In this document: positions 18,987 to 28,934 of the stretch, one piece after another
Position numbering within the stretch: the first letter of the stretch is position 1
How the letters are laid out: each line of letters opens with the position of its first letter
Origin: Przewalskia tangutica
Taxonomy: Eukaryota > Streptophyta > Magnoliopsida > Solanales > Solanaceae
DNA length: 64,000 nucleotides
NCBI GenBank assembly: GCA_029844215.1
Contig: CM056729.1
Span: forward strand, 62,001-126,000
Direction of reading: 5' to 3'
Notes under the pieces: generated by a model
Told to the model about the DNA's origin: nothing
Seen by the model: the letters and a program-made list of their open reading frames with translations, nothing else
Databases searched by the model: none
Made by a program: the position numbers and the translations under genes

Positions 18987-19095
18987 TGAGCAGTGTATTT
19001 TCCCTAAGGGGCCCCCTGTATTTCCTTTGATATATATAAAATTACCACGGGCCGAGAGTTCGTGGATTGCGGAAAAAAAAAAAAAAAAAAAAAAA

Positions 19096-19158
19096 CTCCT
19101 AAACCCTAAACCCTAACCCTAACCCTAAACCCTAAACCCTAAACCCTAAACCCTAAAC
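19096..19158 (+). repeat. Telomere-like spacer between F and G
   Basis: The block begins CTCCTAAACCCTAAACCC, then has CCCTAA and CCCTAAA units, ending CCCTAAACAT at the truncated copy G. Confidence 0.9.
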
Positions 19159-19303
19159 ATTAGCTTCGCCTAGATAGGACTAGCAGGCGAAGTAAAGGAC
19201 TATCTCTTTATTAGTTTGTATTTCCCTTCTGGGCCCCATTTCATTTCTGTTATTAATAAAAACCTGGGCCAACGTGCCTGGATGATTACTCAAAAAAAAA
19301 AAA
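19159..19303 (+). mobile_element. Retroposon copy G, 3' UTR-only truncated insertion
   Basis: Only the last ~130 bases of the family plus A12 remain (TAGCTTCGCCTAG hairpin, TATTAATAAAAACC signal, GGATGATTACTC end). CCCTAAA units lie on both sides. It is nearly identical to the 3' end of E and the 6113 fragment. This is the clearest single 5'-truncated insertion into telomere-like DNA. Confidence 0.85.
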
Positions 19304-19331
19304 CTAAACCCTAAACCCTAAACCCTAAACC
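19304..19331 (+). repeat. Short CCCTAAA spacer between G and H
   Basis: CTAAACCCTAAACCC units connect the poly(A) of G to CTCTCTCCTCCC of copy H. Confidence 0.85.
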
Positions 19332-19396
19332 CTCTCTCCTCCCTTTCAGCGGAAAAAACCCTACCCTAAACCCGTCACATTTTCCGGCCACCTCCT

Positions 19397-22108
19397 GTGG
19401 TCGGCCACCACCGCACCACCCCCGCGCACCCCCCTACCTTTTCAGAAATGGTCAAATCGACACCCACCACCCCGGTTTACCCCAAAATAGTGGCGGCGGC
19501 GGCTAACCCTAGCTCCGCCGTCACCCTTCTTCCCCCCTCCTCGACTTCCGTGCCCCTTAAACCTATCACCTATCTTCATGGTGAACCTATGGTTATGTTT
19601 GAGGAGGATGAAATTAATTTGATGATAGAAGAACAAGATTTGAAACTTGCGGTAATTGGTAAGTTTTCAAATGGATGGACTAATTTTGATCTATTGCGGA
19701 AGGAAATTCCTAAGCAATGTGGATTAAAGTCTGAGGTTACAATAGGGTTGTTGTATAATCTTCATATTCTAATTCGTTGTACAATCGAAGAAGATTATGA
19801 TATTTTGATGTCAAGCCCTAGTTTTTGGATTAAAGAGAATAATAAAATGTTGTTAATGAGAACATTCATTTGGGATGTTGCATTTAATCCAGAGGAGGAG
19901 TCAAATATTGCTTGGGGATGGATTTCTTTTCCAAATCTTTCACCAAATTTCTATGGCCAATCTTCCTTGTTCACGTTGGCGGCGGCGGTGGGGAAACCCA
20001 TAGCCCTAGATTCGGCTACAAGGAAGAAGACAAGGCCCAGTTGTGCTAGGGTTAAGGTTGAAGTGGATTTGTTGAAAGTTCATCCTCAAAAAATTCAAAT
20101 CTCGTTCAAGAAGAATGGAATTGTACATACAAAATTACAAAAAATTAGGTTTGATATTATACCTAAGTATTGTACTAATTGCAAACTTCAAGGACATGAT
20201 ATTGATGGGTGTTGGAAATTAAATCCGGATTTGAAACCAAAGAAGGATGACAATGGTGAAGGAAAAATGGAGGAATCGTCGGCTATGAATAAAGGTAAAT
20301 CTCAAAACCCTACCCCTCCTCCTTCTTCCGCCAAAAAACCCCACCCAGATCCGAAACCCACAAACACCGACGGTTGGCAGGTTGTCTCCGGAAAAAAGAT
20401 TAGAAAAAATACAAATCTAAATCAAAAAACCACTTTGTCCACTGTTTCGGCGACGGGGTGGGGGGGGAAGTTCCGGCCACTTTGGAGGTCGGAACCACCA
20501 CCACCACGTTGAATCAAACCCTCCAGGCGAAAAATACAAAAAATTTAAGCCAAAATAATTTTTCCGGAAACCTACTACCAAACCACCCCTTTCTGAACCT
20601 ACCGGGCCACCTGCATCACGGAACCTACCACGACCACCCTGACCACCCCCCCACCGTCGAAAAACCTCCCTGCCCTAGCCCAGCAGCCGCCATTGATGCT
20701 GGGCCAAACCCTAGCCCAATACCACTTTCAACAAACCCTAATCTACCCTCCCAAACCCTAGCCGCCAACCCACTAACAGAAACCCTACCCACGACCCGAC
20801 CCACAAACCGACCCACGACCCAGATCACACCCCCACCCCCACCCAGACCCACCCCCCAACCCAGATACCACCCCACCCTCGACCAACCCCATACCCAAAC
20901 CTCCACTAAAAACCCTAAACCACCCGTCAAGCCCTACCCAAAACCGTGACCCGACCCACCCACTTACCCGATCCAATTATGCCCCACCCTCACCTCATCG
21001 ACCCACCTACCCTACCCCCTCTCGTCCCAGATCTAGACACCAATCCTCCCCACCCCACCCCATCGATCCACCCCAACCCAAACAACCCCAAAAACTCTAA
21101 ATTTCCGAACCCTACCCAATGCCCCGACCCGACCCAATCCTAAACCCGACCCAACAAACAACCCAACCCGACCCAAAGAACCCAACAAACCTCCCCACTC
21201 CTCAACACGCACCCTCAACCCGAGCCCACTACTCATTTAAAATGCAAACCCGTGAACCCACCCACCCCACCCCTGAAACCCGTACCCTACCACCTAAACC
21301 GACCCAAGCCCAAAGCCCAAACACAATCCAAAAAATCCAAGAAATTCCAAGTCCAAATTCTATATCGGATACGGGCTCCACTACTCAACCCCAAACAAAA
21401 TCAAATACCAAACCCAAAACTAATTCAAAGCCCACAACCTCAAAAAACCCAACTGCCCAAAATTGGCTTAAAAATGTCTTGTCATTCCCTCCACAACCTT
21501 GTACTCTGAATAAATCTTCATCCGAAATACCTTCCAATAACCCTACCACTGCCAAATCTTTGGATACTGATAGTGAAAGGAGGAATTGGTGTGAGACAGA
21601 TGGAGATGATTCTAAGGATAAGGACTATGAGCACAAACTGTCAGAATCTGATATAGCATCACTCCGTGAGGCCTTTGATAAGGAAATGGAAAGAGAATGT
21701 GAGTTCAGTGGAATGACAAAATTTGAGGATGTTCTGGAGGACATTCAAAGCAGTCGGAACTCACACTTCACTGTAAAAGAATATTTGGAGATGTTTGTTC
21801 CCTCAGAAGAAGATAGACAGGAATGGGCCATGGAACTATATGAACCAGAACCAAGGCCGTTTGCTGTTGATGAAGGTTCAGATGAAGACATACTAGATGA
21901 TGAGGAGCTTCAGATAGCACTTGGTCACATGTTTCATGGAGTTCCTGATGCAGCAGATATGTTTGCTGAAATGAGGAAAATCGAGGAAGCAACATCCAGA
22001 ACTAGGACAGGAGCTGAGACTTCATCAACACATACACAACACCAAAGAAAACAAGCTAGAAAGTCGGCTGTCCCGTTGTCCATAACCACAAGGTCAAAGA
22101 AGAAATGA
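19397..22108 (+). pseudogene. LINE-ORF1-like protein (copy H), start deleted and frameshifted
   Basis: The segment that carries the family ATG is deleted (CATTTTCCGGCCACCTCC), so coding similarity begins at VVGHH; the first downstream ATG is at 19448. Frame one is open to about 20457 and covers the DUF4283 domain and knuckle (CTNCKLQGHDIDGC). A G-run shift at 20458 and two linker shifts follow. The last 329 codons (21119-22108) are open through QNWLKNVLSFPPQ, the acidic module (EDILDDEELQIALGHMF) and PLSITTRSKKK. It is one of the least decayed non-F copies. Confidence 0.75.
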
Positions 22109-22323
22109 TTCTATATAAGGGATTACTAGAAGACAAGGAAGATAAGGTACTAGAGTTAGAAGATTTTATAAGTCCAGAGTTTAGATTTCCTAGCTTTGTT
22201 CTTATATTGCTACTCTACCTTAGTATCATCATTTGTAACATCATCATAGAGTGCATTATAAACTCTATGATGATCATAGCCTATCTCATTTTAGCTTCTT
22301 CTTTCTTTTTACATTCGGGATAG
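22105..22323 (+). CDS. Conserved 72-aa hydrophobic mini-ORF (copy H)
   Basis: The mini-ORF is intact and starts MILYKGLLEDKEDKV. Its hydrophobic core VLILLLYLSIIICNIII plus MMIIAYLILASSFF is nearly identical to copies A and E. The start overlaps the ORF1 stop as ATGA (22105-22108). Here the open ORF1 segment runs directly into the overlap, so the coupling is complete in this copy. Function unknown; membrane location is inferred from hydrophobicity. Confidence 0.65.
   Translation: MILYKGLLEDKEDKVLELEDFISPEFRFPSFVLILLLYLSIIICNIIIECIINSMMIIAYLILASSFFLHSG
22240..22274 (+). ncRNA. Mini-ORF RNA hairpin (copy H)
   Basis: A perfect 13-bp stem (ATCATCATAGAGT with ACTCTATGATGAT) has the loop GCATTATAA, identical to copy E. 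Confidence 0.65.
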
Positions 22324-22470
22324 ACCTATGCTTCGTCTAGACAGGACTAGCAGGCGAAGTAAAGGACTATCCCTTTATTAGTCTGTAATTCCCTTATGGG
22401 CCCCTATTTTATTTCTGTTATTAATAAAACAACCTAGGCCCACCAGCCTAGTGGATTACTTAAAAAAAAA

Positions 22471-22572
22471 CTAAACTCTAAACCCCAAAACCCCAAACCC
22501 CAAAACCCCAAAACCCCTAAACCCCAAAACTCCTAAACCCCAAACCCTAAACCCTAAACCCTAAACCCTAAA
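22471..22572 (+). repeat. Telomere-like block with CCCCAAA variants
   Basis: The block has CCCCAAAA and CCCCTAAA variants in its first two thirds, then pure CCCTAAA for about four units. The tRNA-like repeat begins immediately after CCCTAAACCC, as at 6528. Confidence 0.9.
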
Positions 22573-23037
22573 CCCATCCAACAGCATTTGGCCCAATGGT
22601 CAAAGGTTAGGCTAAGGATACCATGTGTGGGAGGTCAAGGGTTCGAATCCCCATATCAGCAGAGGTGAGATTAATTTTCTACAATTTCTCCCTTAAGCAT
22701 TGACCAATGGTCAAAGGCGGCGGGAATGAGGGAGAGGGCGAAGGTTCGAGTCCCAGTGACAGACGAGGCAGCATCCATACGTGCAGGGGCGAGCGAAGTA
22801 GCTAACTGTGAGCTCAAATCCGGATGGAGGGCCCACTGTATACACTGGACACTCGAATCATTAGTCCGGATCCAAGAGTAGAGGTTAACTGCTCATAAAA
22901 AATCCTCCAAACGTGTAGGGGCAAGCGGGTGTATAAACTGTAGGTCCAGGCCGGAGGAGGGGTCTGTTGATCAGGAGGATTCGAACACGAGACCACGCGC
23001 AATAAACAAGCCAACATTTAAAAAAAAAAAAAAAAAA
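22573..23037 (+). mobile_element. tRNA-like-ended repeat with a second SINE-like unit nested in it
   Basis: The left end matches the 6528 repeat (CATTTGGCCCAATGGTC, GGTTCGAATCCCC) and the right end matches its reverse-oriented head (GGATTCGAACACGAGACC). A further unit beginning near 22695 (GACCAATGGTCAAAGG, GGTTCGAGTCCC) interrupts it. The whole ends in an 18-base A-run at 23020-23037, followed by CTAAACCC. Confidence 0.6.
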
Positions 23038-23117
23038 CTAAACCCTGAACCCTGAATCCTGAACCCTGAACCCTAAATCCTAAACCCTAAACCCTAAACC
23101 CTAAACCCTAAACCCTA
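23038..23117 (+). repeat. Telomere-like block with CCCTGAA variants
   Basis: CTAAACCCTGAACCCTGAA units grade into CCCTAAA. It abuts copy I, which lies on the opposite strand and is truncated at its 3' side. Confidence 0.9.
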
Positions 23118-25382
23118 ACGAAGTGATGCTATATCAGATTCTGACAACTTGTGCTCATAATCCTTATCCTTAGTATCATCTCCATCTGTCTCACACCAAT
23201 TCCTCCTTTCACTATTAGAGTCCAAAGATTTGGCAGTGGTAGGGTTATTGGAAGGTATATCTAAAGAAGATTTATTTAGAGTACAAGGTTGTGGAGGGAA
23301 TGAAAAGGCATTTTTAAGCCAATTTTGGGCCGAAGGGTTTTTTGAGGTTGTGGGCTTTGAATTAGTTGTGGGCTTGGTATTTGATTTTGTTTGGGGTTTA
23401 GTAGTGGAGCCCGTATCCGATATAGAATTCGGGCTTGGACTTTCTTGGATTTTTTGGAGTGTTTTTGGGTTTTGAGATTGGGTCAAATTATTTGGTGGGG
23501 TATGGGTTTCGGGGTGGGGTCAATGGGTTGGGTCTTAGAAGGGGTAGGGGGTTTCGGTTTTGAGGGTATATTTTGGTTCGGGGGTAGTTTGTTTATGTTG
23601 CTGGGTCGTGTTTTTAGGGTTGTCGGGTCGGGTATTTGGGTCGGGTCGGGTCTGGGCAACGGGTAGGGTTTTCGTCAGGTTTTTAGGGTTTTTGGGTGTT
23701 GTTTCGACGTTGGGGGGTGGGGAGTGGTGTCGGATGCAGGCGGTTGGGGTAGGGTAGGTGGGTCATAGGGTTAGTGTAGAAATTTGAATTAGATCGGCCG
23801 TGGTGGTCGGGTCAAAGGTTCGGATAGGGTTTCGACGGGTTTTTTGTTGGTGTTTTCGGCTGGGGGGGTTGGTCGAGGGGGGGTGGGGGGATCTGTGGGT
23901 TGGGGGTGGGTCTGGGAGGGGGTGGGGATGTGATCTGGGTCACGGGTCGGGTCATGGGTAGGGTTTCCGTATCTGGGTTGGCGGCTAGGGTTTGGGAGGG
24001 TAGTTTAGGGTTTAGGTTTAGTGGTTTTGGGCTAGGGTTAGGCCCAGCAGCAGTGGTGGCTACTGGGTTAGGGCTGGGGTTAGTTTCGACGGGGGGGGTT
24101 GTTCTGGGTGGTCGCCGGTAGGGTTCCGGCAGTCTGGGTGGCCGCCGGTAGGGTTCCGATGGGCTGGGATGTCGCCGGTAGGGATTCCTGCGACGGAAAA
24201 TTTTTTTTGACTCAAATTTCGTGGTGTTTTCTCCTGGGGGGTCTGTTTCGACGTTGTGGTGGTGGTTCCGACCTCCACAGTGGTCGGAATTTCTTCCACA
24301 GTCGCCGGAACAGTAGGTGTTGGTGGTTTTTTATTTAGATTTGTATTTTTTCTATGCTTTTTTCCCGTGACCACCTGTCAGCCGTCGGGATTTGTGGGTT
24401 TCGGATCTGATTGGGGTTTTTTGACGGAAGAAGGAGGAGGGTTAGGGTTTTGAGAATTACCTTTTTCCTTAGCCGACGATTCTTCCATAGATCCATTGCC
24501 TTTGTCATCCTTCTTTGGTCTCAAATCCGGATTTATTTTCCAACATCCATCAATATCATGTCCTTGAAGTTTGCAATTAGTACAATACTTAGGTAGAAAA
24601 TCAAACCTAATTTTTTGCAATTTAGTATGTACAATTCCATTCTTCTTGAACGAAACTTGAATTTTTTGAGGATGAACTTTTAACAAGTCCACTTCAACCT
24701 TAACCCTAGAACAACTGGGCCTTGTCTTCTTCCTTGTAGCCGAATCTAGGGCTATGGGTTTCCCCACCGCCGCCGCCAACGTGAACAAGGCCGATTGGCC
24801 ATGGAAATTTGTGAAAGATTTGGAAAAGAAATCCATCCCCAAGCAATATTCGACTCCTCCTCTAGATTAAATGCAACATCCCAAATGAATGTTCTCATCA
24901 ACAACATCTTATTATTTTCTTTAATCCAAAAACTAGGGCTTGACATCAAGATATCATAATCTTCTTCGATATTACAACGAATTAGAATATGACGATTATA
25001 CAACAACCCTATTGTAACCTCAGCCTTTAATCCACATTGCTTAGGGATTTCCTTCCGCAATAGATCAAAATTAGTCCATCCATTTGAAAACTTACCAATT
25101 ACCGCAAGTTTCAAATCTTGTTCTTCTATCATCAAATCAATTTCATCCTCCTCAAACATAACCATAGGTTCACCATGAAGGTAGGTGATAGGCTTAATGG
25201 GCACGGAAGTCGAGGAGGGAGGGCTAGGGGCGACGGCGGAATTAGGGTTTACTACCGCCGCCGCCACTGTTTTGGAGAAAATCGGGGGGGTGGGGGTCGA
25301 TTTGACCATTTCTAAAAAGGTGGGGGGGTGTGCGGTGGTGGTGGGGTGATGGCCGACCACATGAGGTGGCCACGTCGGCCAT
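23118..25382 (-). pseudogene. LINE-ORF1-like protein (copy I), frameshifted
   Basis: The ATG at 25380-25382 is present (ATGGCCGACGTGGCC), but eight bases are missing just downstream, so it is out of frame. Segments 25360-24752 and 24842-24378 overlap at a shift in the DUF4283 region (FPNLSQISMAN versus the expected FPNLSPNFHG). The knuckle (CTNCKLQGHDIDGC) is intact. The linker is frameshifted; 23486-23115 encodes the start of the acidic module and runs off at the truncation. Confidence 0.7.
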
Positions 25383-25432
25383 GATGGCCGGAAAAAGGTG
25401 GCGGCTAAGTTAGGGTTTTGACGCCTTGAGGG
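23118..25432 (-). mobile_element. Retroposon copy I, 3'-truncated
   Basis: The sense (minus) strand starts near 25430 after CCCTAAACCCC and ends within the acidic module (SESDIASLR) at 23118. The end of ORF1, the mini-ORF and the 3' UTR are missing. The missing 3' end and the opposite orientation of the neighbouring telomere-like block mark a rearrangement, not an insertion end. Confidence 0.75.
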
Positions 25433-25572
25433 GTTTAGGGTTTAGGGTTTAGGGTTTGGGGTTTAGGGTTTAGGGTTTAGGGTTTTAGGGTTTTAGGGTT
25501 TTAGGGTTTATGGTTTTAGAGTTTTAGGGTTTAGGGTTTTAGGGTTTTAGGTTTTAGATTTTAGGGTTTAGC
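25433..25572 (-). repeat. Telomere-like block (TTTAGGG on the + strand) between I and J
   Basis: TTTAGGG and TTTTAGGG units with a few substitutions lie between the 5' end of I and the poly(T) of J. On the sense strand of I and J this reads CCCTAAA. Confidence 0.9.
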
Positions 25573-25726
25573 TTTTTTTTTTTTTTGAGTAATCCTCTAG
25601 GCTGGTGGGCCTAGGTTGTTTTATTAATGCTAGAAAATAAAAATAGGGGCCCAGAAGGGAATTACAAACTAATAAAGGGCTAGTCCTTTTCTTCGTCTGC
25701 TAGTCCTGTCTAGGCGAAGCATAGGT

Positions 25727-25945
25727 CTATCCCGAATGTAAAAAGAAAGAAGAAGCTAAAATAAGGTAAGCTATGATCATCATAGAGTTTATAATGCATT
25801 CTATGATGATGTTACAAATGATGATACTAAGGTAGAGTAGTAATACAAGAACAAAGCTAGGAAATCTAAACTTTGTACTTATAAAATCTTCTAACCCAAG
25901 TACATTCTCCTCCTTGTCTTCTAATAATCCCTGATATAGAATCAT
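25727..25945 (-). CDS. Conserved 72-aa hydrophobic mini-ORF (copy J)
   Basis: The mini-ORF is intact and starts MILYQGLLEDKEENV. Its second half is nearly identical to copies A, E and H. It overlaps ORF1 as ATGA (25945-25942). Its hairpin has one mismatch (AGAAT instead of AGAGT). Confidence 0.65.
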   Translation of the reverse strand: MILYQGLLEDKEENVLGLEDFISTKFRFPSFVLVLLLYLSIIICNIIIECIINSMMIIAYLILASSFFLHSG

Positions 25946-28654
25946 TTCTTCTTTGACCTTGTGGTTATGGACAATGGGATAGCCGGCTTTCTAGCTTGTT
26001 TGCTTTGGTGTTTTGTATGTGTTGATGAAGTCTCAACTCCTTGCTTTCTGGATATTGATTCATCTATTCTCCTCATCTCAGCAAACATATCTGTTGCATC
26101 GGGCACTCCATGAAACATGCGACCAAGTGCTATCTGGAGCTCCTCATCATCTAATATCTCTTCATCCAATCCTTCATCAGCTGATGTTACTTCCATAGCA
26201 ATCGGCCTTGGTTCTGGTTCATATAGTTCCATGGCCCATTCCTGTCTATCTTCTTCTGAGGGAACAAACATCTCCAAATATTCATTTACAGTGAAGTGTG
26301 AGTTCCGACTGCTTTGAATGTCCTCCAGAACATCCTTAAATTTTGTCATACCACTGAACTCACCTTCTCTTTCCATTTCCTTATCAAAGGCCTCACGAAG
26401 TGATGATATATCAGATTCTGATAACTTGTGCCCATAATCCTTATCCTTAGAATCATCTCCATCTGTCTCACACCACTTCCTCCTTTCACTATCAGTATCC
26501 AAAGATTTGGCAGTGGTAGGGTTATTGGAAGGTATGTCTGAGGAAGATTTATTTAGAGTACAAGGTTGTGGAGGGAATGAAAAGGCATTTTTAAGCCAAT
26601 TTTGGGCCGATGGGTTTTTTGTGGTTGTGGGCTTTGAATTAGTTTTGGGCTTGGTATTTGATTTTGTTTGGGGTTGAGTAGTGGAGCCCGTATCCGAAAT
26701 AGAATTTGGACTTGAATTTTCTTGGAATTTTTGTAGTTTGGTTGGGCTATGGGCTTGGTAGGGTGGGTGGTGGGAGCGGGTTCAGGGGTGGGGTCACGGG
26801 TTGGGTTTTTGACGTGGCAGGGGTAGTGGGTTTAAGTTGTGGGGGTACGTGTGAGGTAGTGGGGGGTGGGTTGGTCGGGTTGATGGGTAGGGTTAGTTTG
26901 AATGTCGGGTCGGGTAATTGGGTCGGGTCGAGTCTGGGAAATGGGTAGGGTTTCCGTAGGTTTAGGGTTTTTATAGGTGGTTTCGGCTAGGGGGTGGATC
27001 GAAGGGGTGGGGTGGAGAGGGGGGAGTGGTGTCTACATCTGGGCCGAGATGGGGGGTAGGGTAGGTGGGTCAATTGGGTTAGGGTAGGGCTGAATTGGAG
27101 CGGGTTAGTGGGTCGCCTGGTCGCGTGTGTCGTAGGGTTTCGGCGGTAGTTTAGGTTTTTGGTGGTTTCGTGGGGTTGGTCGGGGTGGGGTGGTATCCGG
27201 GTTGGGGTGGGTCCGAGAGGTGGTGGGGGTGTGATCCGGGTCGTGGTCGGTCGTGGGTAGGGTTTTAGCACGTTGGCGCTAGGGTTTGGGGTAGTTTAGG
27301 GTTAGTGTTTAGTGGTTTGGGTTGTGGTTTGGCCATTAGCCTCGCGGCCGGGTTAGGGTTGGGGGTGTTCATGACGGGGTTGATCCGCTGGTCGAGGTAG
27401 GTTCCGTGATGCAGGTGGCGCCAGTAGGTTCCGGTTGCTGCGGTAGGGTTTCGTGCGGAAAAATTATTTTGGCTCAAATTTTGTGGATTTTTTTCCTGGG
27501 GGGTCTGTTTCGACGTGGAGGTGGTGGTTCCGACCACCATATTGGCCGTAATTTCTTCCCCCGTCGCCGAAACAGTAGGAAATGATGATTTTTTATTAGG
27601 ATTTGTATTTTTTCTACTCTTCTTTCCCGTGACCACCGCCACTTGGTCGGGATTTTGGGTTTGGATCCAAAGTGAGGTTTTGGCGGAAGAATGAGGAAGA
27701 GTAGGGTTTTGAGATTTACCTTTGTCCATAGCCGACGATTCCTCCATAGATCCATCACCTTTGTCATCCTTCTTTGGTCTCAAATCCGGATTTAATTTCC
27801 AACATCCTTCAATATCATGTCCTTGAAGTTTGCAATTAGTACAATACTTAGGAATAAAATCAAACCTAATTTTTTGCAATTTTGTATGTACAATTTCATT
27901 CTTCTTGAAAGAGAGTTGAATTTTTTGAGGATGAACTTTTAACAAATCCACTTCAACCTTAACCCTAGCGCAACTGGGCCTTGTCTTCTTCCTTGTAGCC
28001 GAATCTAGGGCAATGGGTTTCCCCACCGCCGCCGCCAACGTGAACAAGGCCGATTGGCCATGGAAATTTGGTGAGAGATTTGGAAAAGAAATCCATCCCC
28101 AAGCAATATTCGACTCCTCCTCTGGATTAAATGCAACATCCCAAATGAATGTTCTCATCAACAACATCTTATTATTTTCTTTAATCCAAAAACTAGGGCT
28201 TGACATCAAAATATCATAATCTTCTTCAATTGTACAACGAATTAGAATATGACGATTATACAACAACCCTATTGTAACCTCAGCCTTTAATCCACATTGC
28301 TTAGGAATTTCCTTCTGCAGTAGATCAAAATTAGTCCATCCATTTGAAAACTTACCAATTACCGCAAGTTTCAAATCTTGTTCTTGAATCATCAAATCGA
28401 TTTCATCCTCCTCAAACATAACCATAGGTTCACCATGAAGGTAGGTGATGGATTTTAGGGGCACAGAAGTCGAGGAGGGGGGGGAGAGGGGTGACGGCGG
28501 AGCTAGGGTTTGCCGCCGTCGCCACCACTATTTTGGGGTAAACCGGGGGGGTGGGGGTCGATTTGACCATTTCTGAGAAGGTGGGGGGGAGCACGGTGAC
28601 GGGAGGGTGATGGCCGACCACAGGAGGTGGCCGGCCAATGGCCACGACGGCCAT
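25942..28654 (-). pseudogene. LINE-ORF1-like protein (copy J), frameshifted
   Basis: The ATG at 28652-28654 has a good context (GCCACCATGGCC) and gives MAVVAIGRPPPVVGHH. The frame shifts near 28470 and then is open from 28464 to 27265 through DUF4283 and the knuckle (CTNCKLQGHDIEGC). The linker is out of frame in several places. The last 186 codons (26502-25942) are open through the acidic module (EEILDDEELQIALGRMF) to PLSITTRSKKK, whose stop overlaps the mini-ORF start. Confidence 0.75.
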
Positions 28655-28737
28655 GGTGGCCTTTAAACGTGACGGGTTAGGGGTAGGGTTTTTCCGTCGA
28701 AAGGGAGGAGAGAGGGGAGAGCAAAAGTCTTCAAAAA

Positions 28738-28780
28738 AAAAATTCAAAATTTTTAAAAAATTTTGGGTTTAGGGTTTAGG
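28738..28780 (-). repeat. AT-rich spacer plus short telomere-like block between J and K
   Basis: The AT-rich stretch is followed by GGGTTTAGGGTTTAGG (+ strand), which abuts the poly(T) of copy K. On the sense strand this is poly(A) followed by CCTAAACCCTAAACCC. Confidence 0.8.
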
Positions 28781-28934
28781 TTTTTTTTTTTTTTTTAGTA
28801 ATCCTCTAGGCTTGTGGGCCCAGGTTGTTTTATTAATAACAGAAATGGGAAAAGGTGACCAGAAGGGAATTACAGACTCAATCAGGACAAGTCCTTTCTC
28901 TCGCCTGCTAGCCCTATCTAGGCGATGCATAGGA

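Larger units (their letters stand above)
15483..19095 (+). mobile_element. Retroposon copy F, intact three-ORF member of a divergent subfamily
   Basis: This 3.6-kb element is flanked on both sides by CCCTAAA-type DNA. It has a ~690-base repeated leader, ORF1 (16175-18187), ORF2 (18187-18771) and ORF3 (18768-18986). A 3' UTR with ATATATAAAA follows, then a 23-base poly(A) at 19073-19095. All three ORFs are uninterrupted and the stop/start junctions overlap (TGATG, then ATGA). ORF1 has the DUF4283 and knuckle layout of the other copies at moderate identity. ORF3 and its hairpin are homologous to their mini-ORF. There is no reverse transcriptase. Intact frames suggest it is the youngest or the only potentially active member here. 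Confidence 0.85.
19332..22470 (+). mobile_element. Retroposon copy H, near full length
   Basis: The copy runs from CTCTCTCCTCCC (only a few bases shorter at the 5' end than A and J) to a poly(A) at 22462-22470, followed by CTAAACTC and telomere-like units. It contains ORF1 in several frames, an intact mini-ORF, both hairpins, a TTAATAAAAC signal and the GATTACTT end. Its 3.1-kb length is close to that of J. Confidence 0.85.
25573..28737 (-). mobile_element. Retroposon copy J, near full length
   Basis: The poly(A), read as T on the + strand (25573-25586), is followed on the sense strand by GCTAAACCC. The 5' end near 28737 has TTTTGCTCTCCCCTCTC. The copy contains an intact start codon, frameshifted ORF1, intact mini-ORF and both 3' hairpins (one mismatch each). 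The length is about 3.16 kb. Confidence 0.85.
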
